From an uncultured Alphaproteobacteria bacterium (GTDB taxonomy: Bacteria; Pseudomonadota; Alphaproteobacteria; RF32; CAG-239): a stretch of 7,873 bases of DNA. The notes beneath the pieces were generated by a model. The model searched no databases, was not told the DNA's origin, and worked only from the letters and a program-made list of their open reading frames with translations. The stretch covers positions 1 through 7,873 of the forward strand of contig URWU01000060.1 of the NCBI GenBank assembly GCA_900551585.1, written 5' to 3'. The position numbers and the translations under genes were made by a program. Position 1 is the first letter of the stretch. Each line of letters begins with the position of its first letter. This document shows positions 1-7,501 of this stretch, piece by piece.

Positions 1-47
1 GAGATGTAGCTCCGTCTCGTGGGCTCGGAGATGTGTATAAGAGACAG
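1..47 (+). other. Illumina Nextera adapter (non-genomic contig end)
   Basis: Positions 29-47 are the Tn5 mosaic end AGATGTGTATAAGAGACAG used in Nextera tagmentation. They are preceded at 14-28 by the i7-side primer sequence GTCTCGTGGGCTCGG. Positions 6-13 (GTAGCTCC) sit where the 8-base i7 index belongs, and 1-5 (GAGAT) match the end of the P7 primer. This is library adapter left in the assembly, not part of the genome. Genuine sequence begins at 48. The adapter keeps the yejF reading frame open to the contig edge. Confidence 0.98.
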
Positions 48-1326
48 GTCTTTGACCACCGGAAAATTCATGCGGATATTTAGAAAGAACAGTTTCATCC
101 AAACCTACTTCGCGTAGAACATTGACAACCCTTTTCCGTTTTTCATCATCGTCCAGCTGCGAAAAATGAATATCCAACCCTTCTCTGACAATCTCTTCAA
201 TATTCATACGCGGATTTAAGGCATTATACGGGTCTTGAAAAACTATCTGTACAGATAATCTGTTACTTTTGTTTGCGCTTTTAATATCATGATTATTAAG
301 GAAAATATTTCCTGAATATTTATTCAAACCGACTATTGCCTGCCCTAAAGTTGACTTTCCTGAACCGGATTCTCCGACAACACCCAGTGTCTCTCCGGTC
401 TTGAGTTCTAAAGAAACCCCGTCAACAGCTTTGACATATTCCTCAATCTTACCCCAAAAGTTCTTTTTCAGCGGAAACCAAACCTTTAAATTATCTATTT
501 TTAGCAAAGATTCATGGTTAGCATTATTATTTAATTTCAATGGAGAACGAGAACCAATTAAAGTTTTAGTATAATCACATTCGGGGTGATTAAAAATCTC
601 ATCAGTCTTGTTGCATTCTACAATTTTACCGTTTTTCATCACACAAACCCGATCAGCAATCTTACGAATAACCTGCAAATCATGGCTGATGAAAATAATT
701 GCCATACCGAGCTTTTTCTTTAAATCTAACAGTAAATCAATGATTTGCTGCTGAACCGTCACATCAAGCGCCGTTGTCGGCTCATCGGCAATCAGAATAT
801 CCGGATTATTCGCAATAGCCATGGCTATCATCACGCGCTGTCTCTGGCCGCCGGAAAGTTCATAAGGATAGGCCTTCATTCTTTTGCGGGCATTTTTAAT
901 TCCGGTTAAAATAAGCAGTTTCAATACCTTACGGTTAGCTTCTTGACGTGTCAGACCCTGATGAAGCATAAGGCTTTCAGCAATTTGATCCTCAATCCGA
1001 TGCAGCGGATTTAATGATGACATCGGCTCCTGAAAAACAAAACCGACCTTAGAGCCGCGGATTTTCCGTAAATTTTCTTCTGAAGCATTAATCAGCTCTT
1101 TTCCTTCGAGTTTTATGGAGCTGCCGCTCTTATGAAAAGCCTTAGGATAAGGTAAAAGTCCAAGGATAGACAAAGCTGTAACCGATTTTCCTGAACCGGA
1201 TTCTCCGACAATACCCAAAACCTCGCCTTTTTCAAGCGTGAAAGAAACCCCGTCAACGGCGGTTACTGCCTCTCCGTCTTTACTGTCAAATCCGACACTC
1301 AGATTATTTACTTCCAGCATAGCCAT
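48..1326 (-). CDS. yejF: YejF-type peptide ABC transporter, double ATP-binding protein (3' end missing)
   Basis: This is the cytoplasmic ATPase of a peptide/microcin C-type importer, with two nucleotide-binding domains in one chain. Domain 1 has Walker A GESGSGKS (residues 41-48), Q-loop Q99, signature LSGGQRQR (157-164), Walker B ILIADE (177-182), D-loop D188 and H-loop H215. A linker with the oligopeptide-transporter C-terminal motif follows (about 245-257). Domain 2 has Walker A GESGSGKS (318-325) and Q-loop FQDP (363-366), and stops inside its signature SGGQR (422-426). About 426 codons are genuine, against roughly 530 for the family, so Walker B and the H-loop of domain 2 are lost at the contig edge. 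The last true base is 48; the frame then runs through adapter. The ATG at 1326 overlaps the yejE stop (TAATG), with AAGGA 10 bases upstream; a second in-frame ATG lies at 1320. Every visible ATPase motif is intact. Confidence 0.93.
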
Positions 1327-2381
1327 TATTTATTCTTCCTTGAATCAAGCGCATCCCTCACCCCTTCACCGATAAAAATAAGCAAAGTCAACAAGGTAGA
1401 CAAGACTATGAATATAGTAATTCCAATCCACGGCGCTTGCAGGTTATCTTTTCCCTGCCGGACCAAATCACCGAGCGACGGATATTCATGCGGCAGCCCG
1501 AACCCCAGAAAATCCAGAGCTGTCAGCGCAACAATTGCTTCAGCCAGCAAAAACGGCACAAAAGTAATTGTGGCAATAACGGCATTGGGCAGAATATGCT
1601 TAAACATAATCCGTAAATCACCGGCTCCCATGGCCGCAGCTGCTTTGACAAACTCCATGTTTCTAACGCGCAAGAACTCAGCCCGGACCAAAGATGTCAA
1701 ACTAATCCATGAAAAACAAATCAAAATCAGCAGCAGAGTCCAGAAAGTCGGCACAAATATACTCGCCACAATAATCAAAATAAACAATTGCGGCAAAGAT
1801 TCCCAAATTTCCAGAAACCTTTGAAAAACAATATCAATTTTACCGCCGAAATACCCCTGCACCGCCCCGGCAATAACACCGATAACAGAAGATATTGCCG
1901 TAAGAAGAAAAGCAAAAACTACCGACAAACGAAAACCGTAGATAATCCGCACCACAATATCCCGCCCCTCATCATCTGTTCCGAGCCAATGCTCTGCAGA
2001 CGGCGCTGCCGGTGTCGGCTTGTCCAAATCATAATCCACCGTATTGAAAGAAAAAGGAATAATCGGCATAAGCAGCCAGCCGTTATTTTTGATATTGTTG
2101 AGCGTGTAATGATCTTTATAATCCGCCGGCGTCGGGAAATCTCCGCCAAAGGTCAAATCATCATAGGTACGGACAATCGGAAAATACCAGTTGCCGTTAT
2201 ATTTGATAATCAACGGCTTATCATTAGCAATCAGCTCTGCCAAAAGGCTGACAACAAATAAACAAAGAAAAATAATCAGCGAATATTTGGCTCGTTTATT
2301 CCGCGAAAAAGCCGCAATACGCCGTTTGGCTATCGGCGACAGGTTCAGATTAAAAATCCCTTTCTTGCGGTTTTCCGGCAA
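1326..2381 (-). CDS. yejE: YejE-type peptide ABC transporter permease
   Basis: This is an inner-membrane permease of the DppC/OppC class that normally pairs with YejB and is powered by YejF. In E. coli the Yej system imports microcin C, and related systems import peptides or muropeptides. The 351 residues match the usual length. An N-terminal membrane segment (about 33-52) is followed by a periplasmic stretch carrying YejE-typical sequence (ANDKPL at 52-57, NGWLL at 100-104), the WLGTD motif (132-136), and a permease core of about five helices (150-345). The EAA-like coupling loop around A248-G252 and LP (264-265) contacts the ATPase. The only workable start is TTG at 2381: an in-frame TGA lies just two codons upstream, and AGGGAG sits 6 bases before the TTG. 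That Shine-Dalgarno overlaps the stop of the preceding gene, which suggests translational coupling. No frameshift or missing motif is seen. The symbol rests on overall resemblance to E. coli YejE recalled from memory. Confidence 0.95.
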   Translation of the reverse strand: MPENRKKGIFNLNLSPIAKRRIAAFSRNKRAKYSLIIFLCLFVVSLLAELIANDKPLIIKYNGNWYFPIVRTYDDLTFGGDFPTPADYKDHYTLNNIKNNGWLLMPIIPFSFNTVDYDLDKPTPAAPSAEHWLGTDDEGRDIVVRIIYGFRLSVVFAFLLTAISSVIGVIAGAVQGYFGGKIDIVFQRFLEIWESLPQLFILIIVASIFVPTFWTLLLILICFSWISLTSLVRAEFLRVRNMEFVKAAAAMGAGDLRIMFKHILPNAVIATITFVPFLLAEAIVALTALDFLGFGLPHEYPSLGDLVRQGKDNLQAPWIGITIFIVLSTLLTLLIFIGEGVRDALDSRKNK

Positions 2382-2394
2382 ATTTCACTCCCTA
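2382..2394 (-). promoter_or_regulatory. Ribosome binding site fixing the TTG start of yejE, overlapping the upstream stop codon
   Basis: On the minus strand the TAG stop (2394-2392) of the upstream membrane-protein gene shares two bases with AGGGAG (2393-2388). This is a good Shine-Dalgarno, 6 bases ahead of TTG at 2381. An in-frame TGA at 2387-2385 rules out any start further upstream. The layout favours reinitiation by ribosomes that finish the upstream gene. Confidence 0.75.
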
Positions 2395-4767
2395 CTCGGC
2401 TTTTTTAGCCGCATTTTCAATCGGAATATTATCATTGACAGCTTTTTGGACCGGAACCTTTACGCCGGTATCAAGGGCCGCCTCGGCCGCCGCCTGCTCC
2501 GGTGTTTTTTCAATAGCTTTGGCAACGGGCGCTTTTTCACCGGCTTTCAACTCGATTTTAGCAGGCAATTTTCCGACAGTCGCTTCCGGCATGTCTTGAA
2601 TCTGCTGTTCCATAACCTTCACTTCTTTAACCTCTGTTTCCGGAATCACATCACTGATTTGCTCTTTGACTTCAGGCTCAGCTTGCTCTGCTGCCGGTTT
2701 AGCTTCTGCCGCCTCGTCAACAACGAGAACTTCGGCAACAGTTCCTTTGATTTCCGAAGCCGCAGATTTTTCTGCTTCAGCTTTCTCCGTTGGTTTAGCC
2801 TCTTCTTTCTGAACCCCCGGAAGCACGACCTTAGCTTTCAGAACCGCACCCGGCTGAGATTTCTGCCATTCTTCATACCAGCTTGCAAAATTTTTCTGCG
2901 CATTAGCCACCAGATTATCATCAATCTTCAAACTATGCAGAGAATTTGCCAAATCTCTGGCAGCATCAACATGCAGATTAAATTCCTTCAGTTCCGGACA
3001 TTTATCTTTGCGGTACAAATACTGCTTCAAAATGTTCGGTGTCGAACAAATATCATATTCAACTCTGAAATTGTTTTTCAACGGATCTTTAATTGCCATA
3101 TCAACATATTTTTTGTTTTTCAAATCATGAATAAAGCTTCGGTCGGTTGCCGGGCTCATACCATTAATACCGCTGACGCCCTGAATGACGACCACGCTCT
3201 TTTTACCGACCTCGCTGTTTTCCAAACGCGCCATAAACTTCTCCAGCGAGCCGAAGACACAACGCAGCTGCTCGGAATAAGCTTTGCGCTTTTCTTTGTC
3301 GCCGATTTTCTTAACCCATGGTAAATCATTTTTGTTTTGCCATTTCTCAATCGGTTTAATCCGGCAGAATTCATCATAAATAAATGTGTTGCCCGGAACA
3401 TTAAGGTTAACAAAATAAGCCTTGTTGCCGGTATCAGTCTCCACATCTTTAATCAGACGGTCCAAAACATCAAGCGAGTTTTTAACATCAATGTTACGGT
3501 AAGAAATACCGACCATCGGAAAAGTCTCAACATCGACAAACGGACGCAGAAGATTATAAGAATAAGAGAAATCGTCAAACAAACCGGTGCTTTCCAGCCA
3601 CTGAGCCAGAAGAATTTCAATCTTTTGCTCGGCAGACACATTCATACCGTCAAAATCAATCGGCAGTCCGTTCTTTTCTACGCAGCGGTTAACAACCATC
3701 TCGTTGTTTTCCTTGCACATTTCAACGCCGCCGGTCTGATAAGCATTAATACCGAATTTGGCCTTTTTGAAAGTATCAAAAATTTTATTTTCACGCAAAA
3801 ACAGGTATTTGGGCGTCAGATAATTAAATCTCCAAAACTTGTCGACCGAAATATTTTTTTGTGTATATTCAAAAGCATTTTTATTGCTGTTCGCATTGAG
3901 CGTCTGGCCCCAGTTATTATTAACATCAGTATCATTAACATAAGCGTGGGGATATAAAATGAAGTTATTTTTGGCATAAAAACCAAGCATAATATCAAGT
4001 GTTTTTCGCAGGCTTTCATATTCACTCTGGCTTCTTTGCAAACTGCCGGCCACATCATTGAGGTAGTTATAGGAACCGACCGTCGGCAGGCCGATGAAAA
4101 TAAAGCGTTTGCCGGGTTTGCCGTTCACGGTCATCACATCTTCTTTGATGACATTAAATTTCAAATTATCTTTTTCGGTATTAAACTGCCCGAAAATGAC
4201 GGCCGCCATCATAATCATCAAAAACAAAACAAACCAAGCAATTGTTTTTTTTGAAGCAAAAGTCACAAACAAAAAGAACAAAATGCCGATAACAATTGAT
4301 AAGACAATATGCGAAACATAATTAAGCAGCAGCCCGATATCTTGAGAAATATACGTTGCCGCCAAACTTGCCAGCATGGAGTTTTTATCAAACGCGGCAA
4401 ACTGATTGAGCATGACAATAACAAACAGCACCACCACGGTTGAAACCAGCAGATTCTGGAAAAATGACGAAAACGAGAGAATATACATAACCAAGACGGA
4501 TAAAATAAAGATACCCGCCAGAATAGACCAGACTTCCGGTGTTAAAAAAGTCATCGAGTCAAACATTTCATAACTGCCGGCACCGGCAAAGATTAAGAAA
4601 TCAATGCTGATAAGGCAGCCGATAATCAGCGCCTTTTCAACCCAATCCAAAAGATAAATCGAAAAACTGCGTTTTTTCTTTTTTGGCTTATTTTCCTTAG
4701 CTTTCAGATCATTTGCCGTTGTTGCAGCCAGACTCGTTCTGGTGTCATCAATAATAACGTCATGCAT
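2392..4767 (-). CDS. Five-TM inner-membrane protein with degenerate alkaline phosphatase/sulfatase-like periplasmic domain
   Basis: No named function is recognised. The 791 residues show a basic cytoplasmic N-terminus (KKKKR at 29-33 region), five hydrophobic helices (about 46-63, 79-100, 105-124, 145-170, 175-194), a periplasmic domain (about 200-640) and an Ala/Glu/Lys/Pro-rich tail (650-791). Five helices plus a periplasmic domain is the plan of LtaS and of EptA-type phosphoethanolamine transferases. The domain opens with a strand like the first sulfatase strand (RFIFIGLP, 221-228). It also has a segment like the family's NLFDVLKKAGY region (329-341) and a late strand-loop VVVIQGVSG (525-533). 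The usual metal-ligand positions do not hold the expected residues. Six cysteines (351, 362, 468, 503, 574, 590) could form three disulfides. The ATG at 4767 has GAGGGT 8 bases upstream. The gene is first of a three-gene unit with yejE and yejF. An unrelated fold is possible, as the superfamily assignment was made by eye. Confidence 0.7.
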   Translation of the reverse strand: MHDVIIDDTRTSLAATTANDLKAKENKPKKKKRSFSIYLLDWVEKALIIGCLISIDFLIFAGAGSYEMFDSMTFLTPEVWSILAGIFILSVLVMYILSFSSFFQNLLVSTVVVLFVIVMLNQFAAFDKNSMLASLAATYISQDIGLLLNYVSHIVLSIVIGILFFLFVTFASKKTIAWFVLFLMIMMAAVIFGQFNTEKDNLKFNVIKEDVMTVNGKPGKRFIFIGLPTVGSYNYLNDVAGSLQRSQSEYESLRKTLDIMLGFYAKNNFILYPHAYVNDTDVNNNWGQTLNANSNKNAFEYTQKNISVDKFWRFNYLTPKYLFLRENKIFDTFKKAKFGINAYQTGGVEMCKENNEMVVNRCVEKNGLPIDFDGMNVSAEQKIEILLAQWLESTGLFDDFSYSYNLLRPFVDVETFPMVGISYRNIDVKNSLDVLDRLIKDVETDTGNKAYFVNLNVPGNTFIYDEFCRIKPIEKWQNKNDLPWVKKIGDKEKRKAYSEQLRCVFGSLEKFMARLENSEVGKKSVVVIQGVSGINGMSPATDRSFIHDLKNKKYVDMAIKDPLKNNFRVEYDICSTPNILKQYLYRKDKCPELKEFNLHVDAARDLANSLHSLKIDDNLVANAQKNFASWYEEWQKSQPGAVLKAKVVLPGVQKEEAKPTEKAEAEKSAASEIKGTVAEVLVVDEAAEAKPAAEQAEPEVKEQISDVIPETEVKEVKVMEQQIQDMPEATVGKLPAKIELKAGEKAPVAKAIEKTPEQAAAEAALDTGVKVPVQKAVNDNIPIENAAKKAE

Positions 4768-4842
4768 GTTTAGTCACCCTCGTTTTATATAACAAATCCA
4801 CACTTTAGCTATACTTAATCATAACTTTAACAATATTTAAAG
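4768..4842 (-). promoter_or_regulatory. Probable promoter region for the membrane protein-yejEF unit
   Basis: This AT-rich stretch lies between the rpsD terminator and the ATG at 4767, so the downstream unit should start its own transcript here. On the minus strand a TATATAA-type element (about 4792-4786) and a TATAGC element further upstream could be -10 boxes, but neither has a good -35 at the right distance. The exact promoter is therefore not assigned. GAGGGT (4781-4776) is the ribosome binding site. Confidence 0.35.
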
Positions 4843-4879
4843 AAAAAGCCTCGAGATATATACAATCCCGAGGCTTTTT
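4843..4879 (-). terminator. Rho-independent terminator of rpsD, possibly bidirectional
   Basis: Positions 4843-4853 (AAAAAGCCTCG) pair perfectly with 4869-4879 (CGAGGCTTTTT), giving an 11-bp stem with a 15-base loop. On the minus strand it ends in GGCTTTTT and continues T-rich (CTTT), lying about two dozen bases after the rpsD stop. The symmetric A and T runs would also work on the plus strand, but no plus-strand gene approaches from the left. Confidence 0.9.
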
Positions 4880-4901
4880 ACTAACTTTAAGATAAAGTTT
4901 A

Positions 4902-5516
4902 TTATCTTGAGTAGTATTCGATAACCAGATTCGGTTCCATAACGGCAGCATAAGGAACATCTTCGAATTTAGGAACGAAAGAGTACTTAGCGCTCATTTT
5001 TTTGGAATCAACTTCCAAATAACCCGGAAAATCTCTGTTACCGGCTTCCATAGCAGCGATAACAATCGGCAGAGCCTTAGATTTTTCACGAACTTCGATA
5101 ACGTCGCCTGCTTTAACCATGTAAGAAGGAATATTAACTTTCTTACCGTTAACCAGAATATGGCCGTGGTTTACAAACTGGCGGGCAGCAAAAATAGTCG
5201 GAACAAATTTTGCTTTATATACCAAGTTGTCCAAACGGGATTCCAAAATACCGATGAAGTTTTCAGCAGCGTCACCGCTTCTTCTGATAGCTTCTACATA
5301 ATATTTGTGGAACTGTTTCTCAGAAACGTTACCATAGTAGAATTTCAATTTTTGTTTAGCTGTTAATTGCTCACCGTAGTCGGTCGGTTTTTTACGACGC
5401 TGACCGTGCTGGCCCGGAGCATATTCTCTCTTATCCAGAGGAGATTTGGGATTACCCCACAAATTGACGCCGAAACGGCGGTCTAATTTTTTCTTTGCAG
5501 AAATGATACTTTTCAT
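4902..5516 (-). CDS. rpsD: 30S ribosomal protein S4
   Basis: S4 is a primary 16S rRNA-binding protein that nucleates assembly of the 30S body. The 204 residues are full length and contain no cysteine, so this is the zinc-free form. It carries RRFGVNLWG (13-21), the basic PGQHGQRR loop (34-41), FYYG (59-62), the S4 RNA-binding domain (about 92-155, with FAARQFVNHGHILVNGKKV at 109-127) and the C-terminal MEPNLVIEYYSR. The ATG at 5516 has AAGGA 7 bases upstream. The gene stands alone with its own terminator, away from rpsM-rpsK-rpoA, which is the normal alphaproteobacterial arrangement and differs from the E. coli alpha operon. S4 is a known translational autoregulator in several bacteria; whether its leader does this here is unknown. 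The wording of the N-terminal and central motifs is close to alphaproteobacterial S4. Confidence 0.98.
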   Translation of the reverse strand: MKSIISAKKKLDRRFGVNLWGNPKSPLDKREYAPGQHGQRRKKPTDYGEQLTAKQKLKFYYGNVSEKQFHKYYVEAIRRSGDAAENFIGILESRLDNLVYKAKFVPTIFAARQFVNHGHILVNGKKVNIPSYMVKAGDVIEVREKSKALPIVIAAMEAGNRDFPGYLEVDSKKMSAKYSFVPKFEDVPYAAVMEPNLVIEYYSR

Positions 5517-5724
5517 TAAAATTTCCTTATTATTTGCTTATTTTACATTATTGTCCCGGTAGTTTTGGTTATCTCTCCAAACGGGGTTTTTTACCCTCAT
5601 TCCCGGAAGTAACATGATAACTACAACAAAAAACAGATAATTTCAAGTAATATTTTAAAAATCTGCTGGATTTTATCGGCAAATTTGCTAAAATGGCGCC
5701 AAACAAAAGATTTTAGGAGTTTCA
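5517..5724. promoter_or_regulatory. Divergent promoter region between rpsD and the TPR-methyltransferase gene
   Basis: This 208-base AT-rich spacer must hold the starts of both outward genes. For rpsD (minus strand) the best pair is TTGAAA (5646-5641), 17 bases, then TAGTTA (5623-5618), which would leave a leader of about 95 bases. For the plus-strand gene, TAAAAT (5689-5694) is a plausible -10, but its -35 (near TGGATT, 5667-5672) is weak. AGGAG at 5715-5719 is the ribosome binding site for the ATG at 5725. These promoter calls are by eye. Confidence 0.4.
5554..5610 (-). repeat. Ten-base direct repeat and possible hairpin in the rpsD leader
   Basis: TCCCGGTAGT (5554-5563) and TCCCGGAAGT (5601-5610) are near-identical direct copies 47 bases apart, both inside the likely rpsD leader. 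The first copy also takes part in a possible imperfect hairpin: GTTTTGG (5562-5568) pairs with CCAAAC (5577-5582), with outer CCC (5555-5557) against GGG (5583-5585) and an 8-base loop. This might be a site for S4 binding or regulation, or chance. Confidence 0.3.
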
Positions 5725-7488
5725 ATGTCTTACGATATACTATTTCAACAGGCTCTCACCGCTCACCAGCAGGGTCGTTTTGACGAAGCAGAAAACCTCT
5801 ACCGCCAAATTTTGGAAACCGCACCCGAACATCCCGACATTCTCAACCTTTTAGGGCTGATTGCCCAGGCCAAAGGCGTGCACAATCAGGCGATGGAGTT
5901 ATTTTACCGCGCTATTCAAAAAGCGCCCAAACACGCGCCTTTTTATTTTAATCTGAGTATATCTCTTGCGGCACAAGGCAAAAGTATTGAGGCTCTCGAC
6001 AATCTGCAAAAAGCCGCAGAATATGACCCCGATGTCAAAGAAGTTTACAACCGCCAGGGCCTCGTTCTCCATGCCTTGCACCGCCTTCCCGAAGCCCAGC
6101 AGGCTTTTTTGAAAGCCTTGCAGCTCGACAAAGATTACAGCGAAGCCAAAACCAATCTGGCCATGACTTATTATGAAACCGACCAAGAGAAAGCTTTGAA
6201 GTTTTTGGAAGACATCTCCAACCAATATCCTGATGAAGTTTTGAGCCGCTATTTTTTAAGCACGCTTTATTTTGACCGCGGAGAGATTGAAAAGTCCAAA
6301 ACTTATGCCCTCGCCGCCCAAAGCTTAAATCCCGCTTCGGATGAAGTTGCTTTAATGCTGGGCCTCATTGCCCAAAAAGAAAACAACTTTGCCGAGGCAA
6401 AAATGTATTTCACCTCGGCTGTTGAACAAAATCCCCGCAATGTTGCCGCCATGCTCAATCTGGCTAACATGGAAACCAACGAAAACAATTTTGATGCCGC
6501 GGAAAAACGCTATAAAAAAGCTCTGGACTTTGAACCGAATAATCTTGATGCCCATATCAATTATGCCAACATGCTTTATCATCAGGGACGCCTGAGCGAG
6601 GCCTTGGAAGAATACCGCGCAGCCGTTGTTCTTGATCCGAAGTCGGCTGAAACCAGCAACAATATCGGCGTTATCTTAAAAGACATGAAAGACTATGAAA
6701 ACGCGCTCGGCCTGTTTTTCAATGCCTACAGCCTCAATCCGGAACGCGAAGAATTTTCTATCAACATTGCCGAAACCCTGACCCTGTTTTATCGCCAGGA
6801 CAAAGAAAATGCCGGTAAAATTGCCGAGAACTGGCTCAAACATTCGCCGGACAATGTTTTTGCCCGACATGTTGCCGCCGCCTTCAAAGGAGAAAAACTT
6901 GAGGATAATAAAATTTTTAGCGAAAAGCTTTTTGACAGTTTTGCTGATAATTATGAGCTGGTTCTTGAGAAGATTGCTTACGGCTTACCAAACCGCCTTA
7001 AAGACCTTGCAGGAAATGTTGAAGGCACCATTGTCGATTTGGGCTGTGGTACGGGGCTTATTGGCCAAGCTCTCAAATCTCCTAAAAACCAAATAATCGG
7101 TGTTGATATCTCACAAAATATGCTCGATAAAGCCGCAGAAAAAAGCGTTTATAACGAGCTCGTCAAAAGTGATATTCTCGAATATTGCCAAACACAGCTT
7201 CCCTCTGTTCAATCTTCTCTGGTAGTTGCCGCTGATGTCTTCGGCTATATCGGTAATCTTGCGCCGCTTTTCGAGGCTTTGAAAGGACGTTTAGTCTGCT
7301 TTTCTGTTGAGGTTTTGCCCCAAGACGGCGACTACAGGTTCAACGATGCCGGCCGCTATCAGTACAACCAAAATTATGTTGATAATCTGCTAAAAACCCA
7401 TGGCTTTACTCAGGTTAATAAGTATGACGTCGTCCTCAGAAAAGAAAACGGCGAAGACGTCAAAGGCCTGCTTTATTTTGCCAAATAA
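5725..7488 (+). CDS. TPR-array protein with C-terminal SAM-dependent methyltransferase domain
   Basis: The protein is 587 residues and has no signal peptide, so it is probably cytoplasmic. Residues about 4-378 form roughly eleven consecutive 34-residue tetratricopeptide repeats, with the A-x-x-x-x-x-A/P spacing and LDP/LNP turns (for example LNP at 201-203 and LDP at 303-305). Repeat 5 (about 140-172) is irregular and one residue short. A connector with FDSFADNYE (403-411) leads into a class I methyltransferase fold: motif I DLGCGTG (438-444), the ribose-binding acidic residue D461 in GVDIS (459-463), D483 in SDILEY, and motif IV-like ADVFGYIG (503-510). The architecture is that of the TPR-containing predicted methyltransferases (COG4976 type), whose substrate is generally unknown. 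The ATG at 5725 has AGGAG 5 bases upstream. It diverges from rpsD and is followed by the Nudix gene after 13 bases. SAM binding looks intact; the substrate, protein or small molecule, cannot be told. Confidence 0.93.
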   Translation: MSYDILFQQALTAHQQGRFDEAENLYRQILETAPEHPDILNLLGLIAQAKGVHNQAMELFYRAIQKAPKHAPFYFNLSISLAAQGKSIEALDNLQKAAEYDPDVKEVYNRQGLVLHALHRLPEAQQAFLKALQLDKDYSEAKTNLAMTYYETDQEKALKFLEDISNQYPDEVLSRYFLSTLYFDRGEIEKSKTYALAAQSLNPASDEVALMLGLIAQKENNFAEAKMYFTSAVEQNPRNVAAMLNLANMETNENNFDAAEKRYKKALDFEPNNLDAHINYANMLYHQGRLSEALEEYRAAVVLDPKSAETSNNIGVILKDMKDYENALGLFFNAYSLNPEREEFSINIAETLTLFYRQDKENAGKIAENWLKHSPDNVFARHVAAAFKGEKLEDNKIFSEKLFDSFADNYELVLEKIAYGLPNRLKDLAGNVEGTIVDLGCGTGLIGQALKSPKNQIIGVDISQNMLDKAAEKSVYNELVKSDILEYCQTQLPSVQSSLVVAADVFGYIGNLAPLFEALKGRLVCFSVEVLPQDGDYRFNDAGRYQYNQNYVDNLLKTHGFTQVNKYDVVLRKENGEDVKGLLYFAK

Positions 7489-7501
7489 CGAAAGAAAATT
7501 G

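Noticed and set aside
1408..2261. Plus-strand open frames opposite yejE
   Set aside because: yejE is clearly real by family match; the opposite frames show no domain and no convincing ribosome site.
2191..3957. Two long plus-strand open frames (377 and 206 codons) opposite the membrane-protein gene
   Set aside because: They lie antisense to a well-supported gene, have Phe/Arg/Asn-heavy composition typical of the complement of Lys/Glu/Asn-rich coding, and show no recognisable domain.
4768..4901. Small RNA or tRNA between rpsD and the membrane-protein gene
   Set aside because: Only the terminator hairpin is structured; no cloverleaf or independent promoter with a second terminator is seen.
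5725..6858. Tandem DNA repeat across the TPR region
   Set aside because: The 34-residue periodicity is seen at protein level only; the DNA copies are diverged and give no sign of recent duplication.
5899..6870. Minus-strand and offset open frames within the TPR gene
   Set aside because: They are shadows of a repetitive coding sequence; the TPR frame is continuous and well supported.
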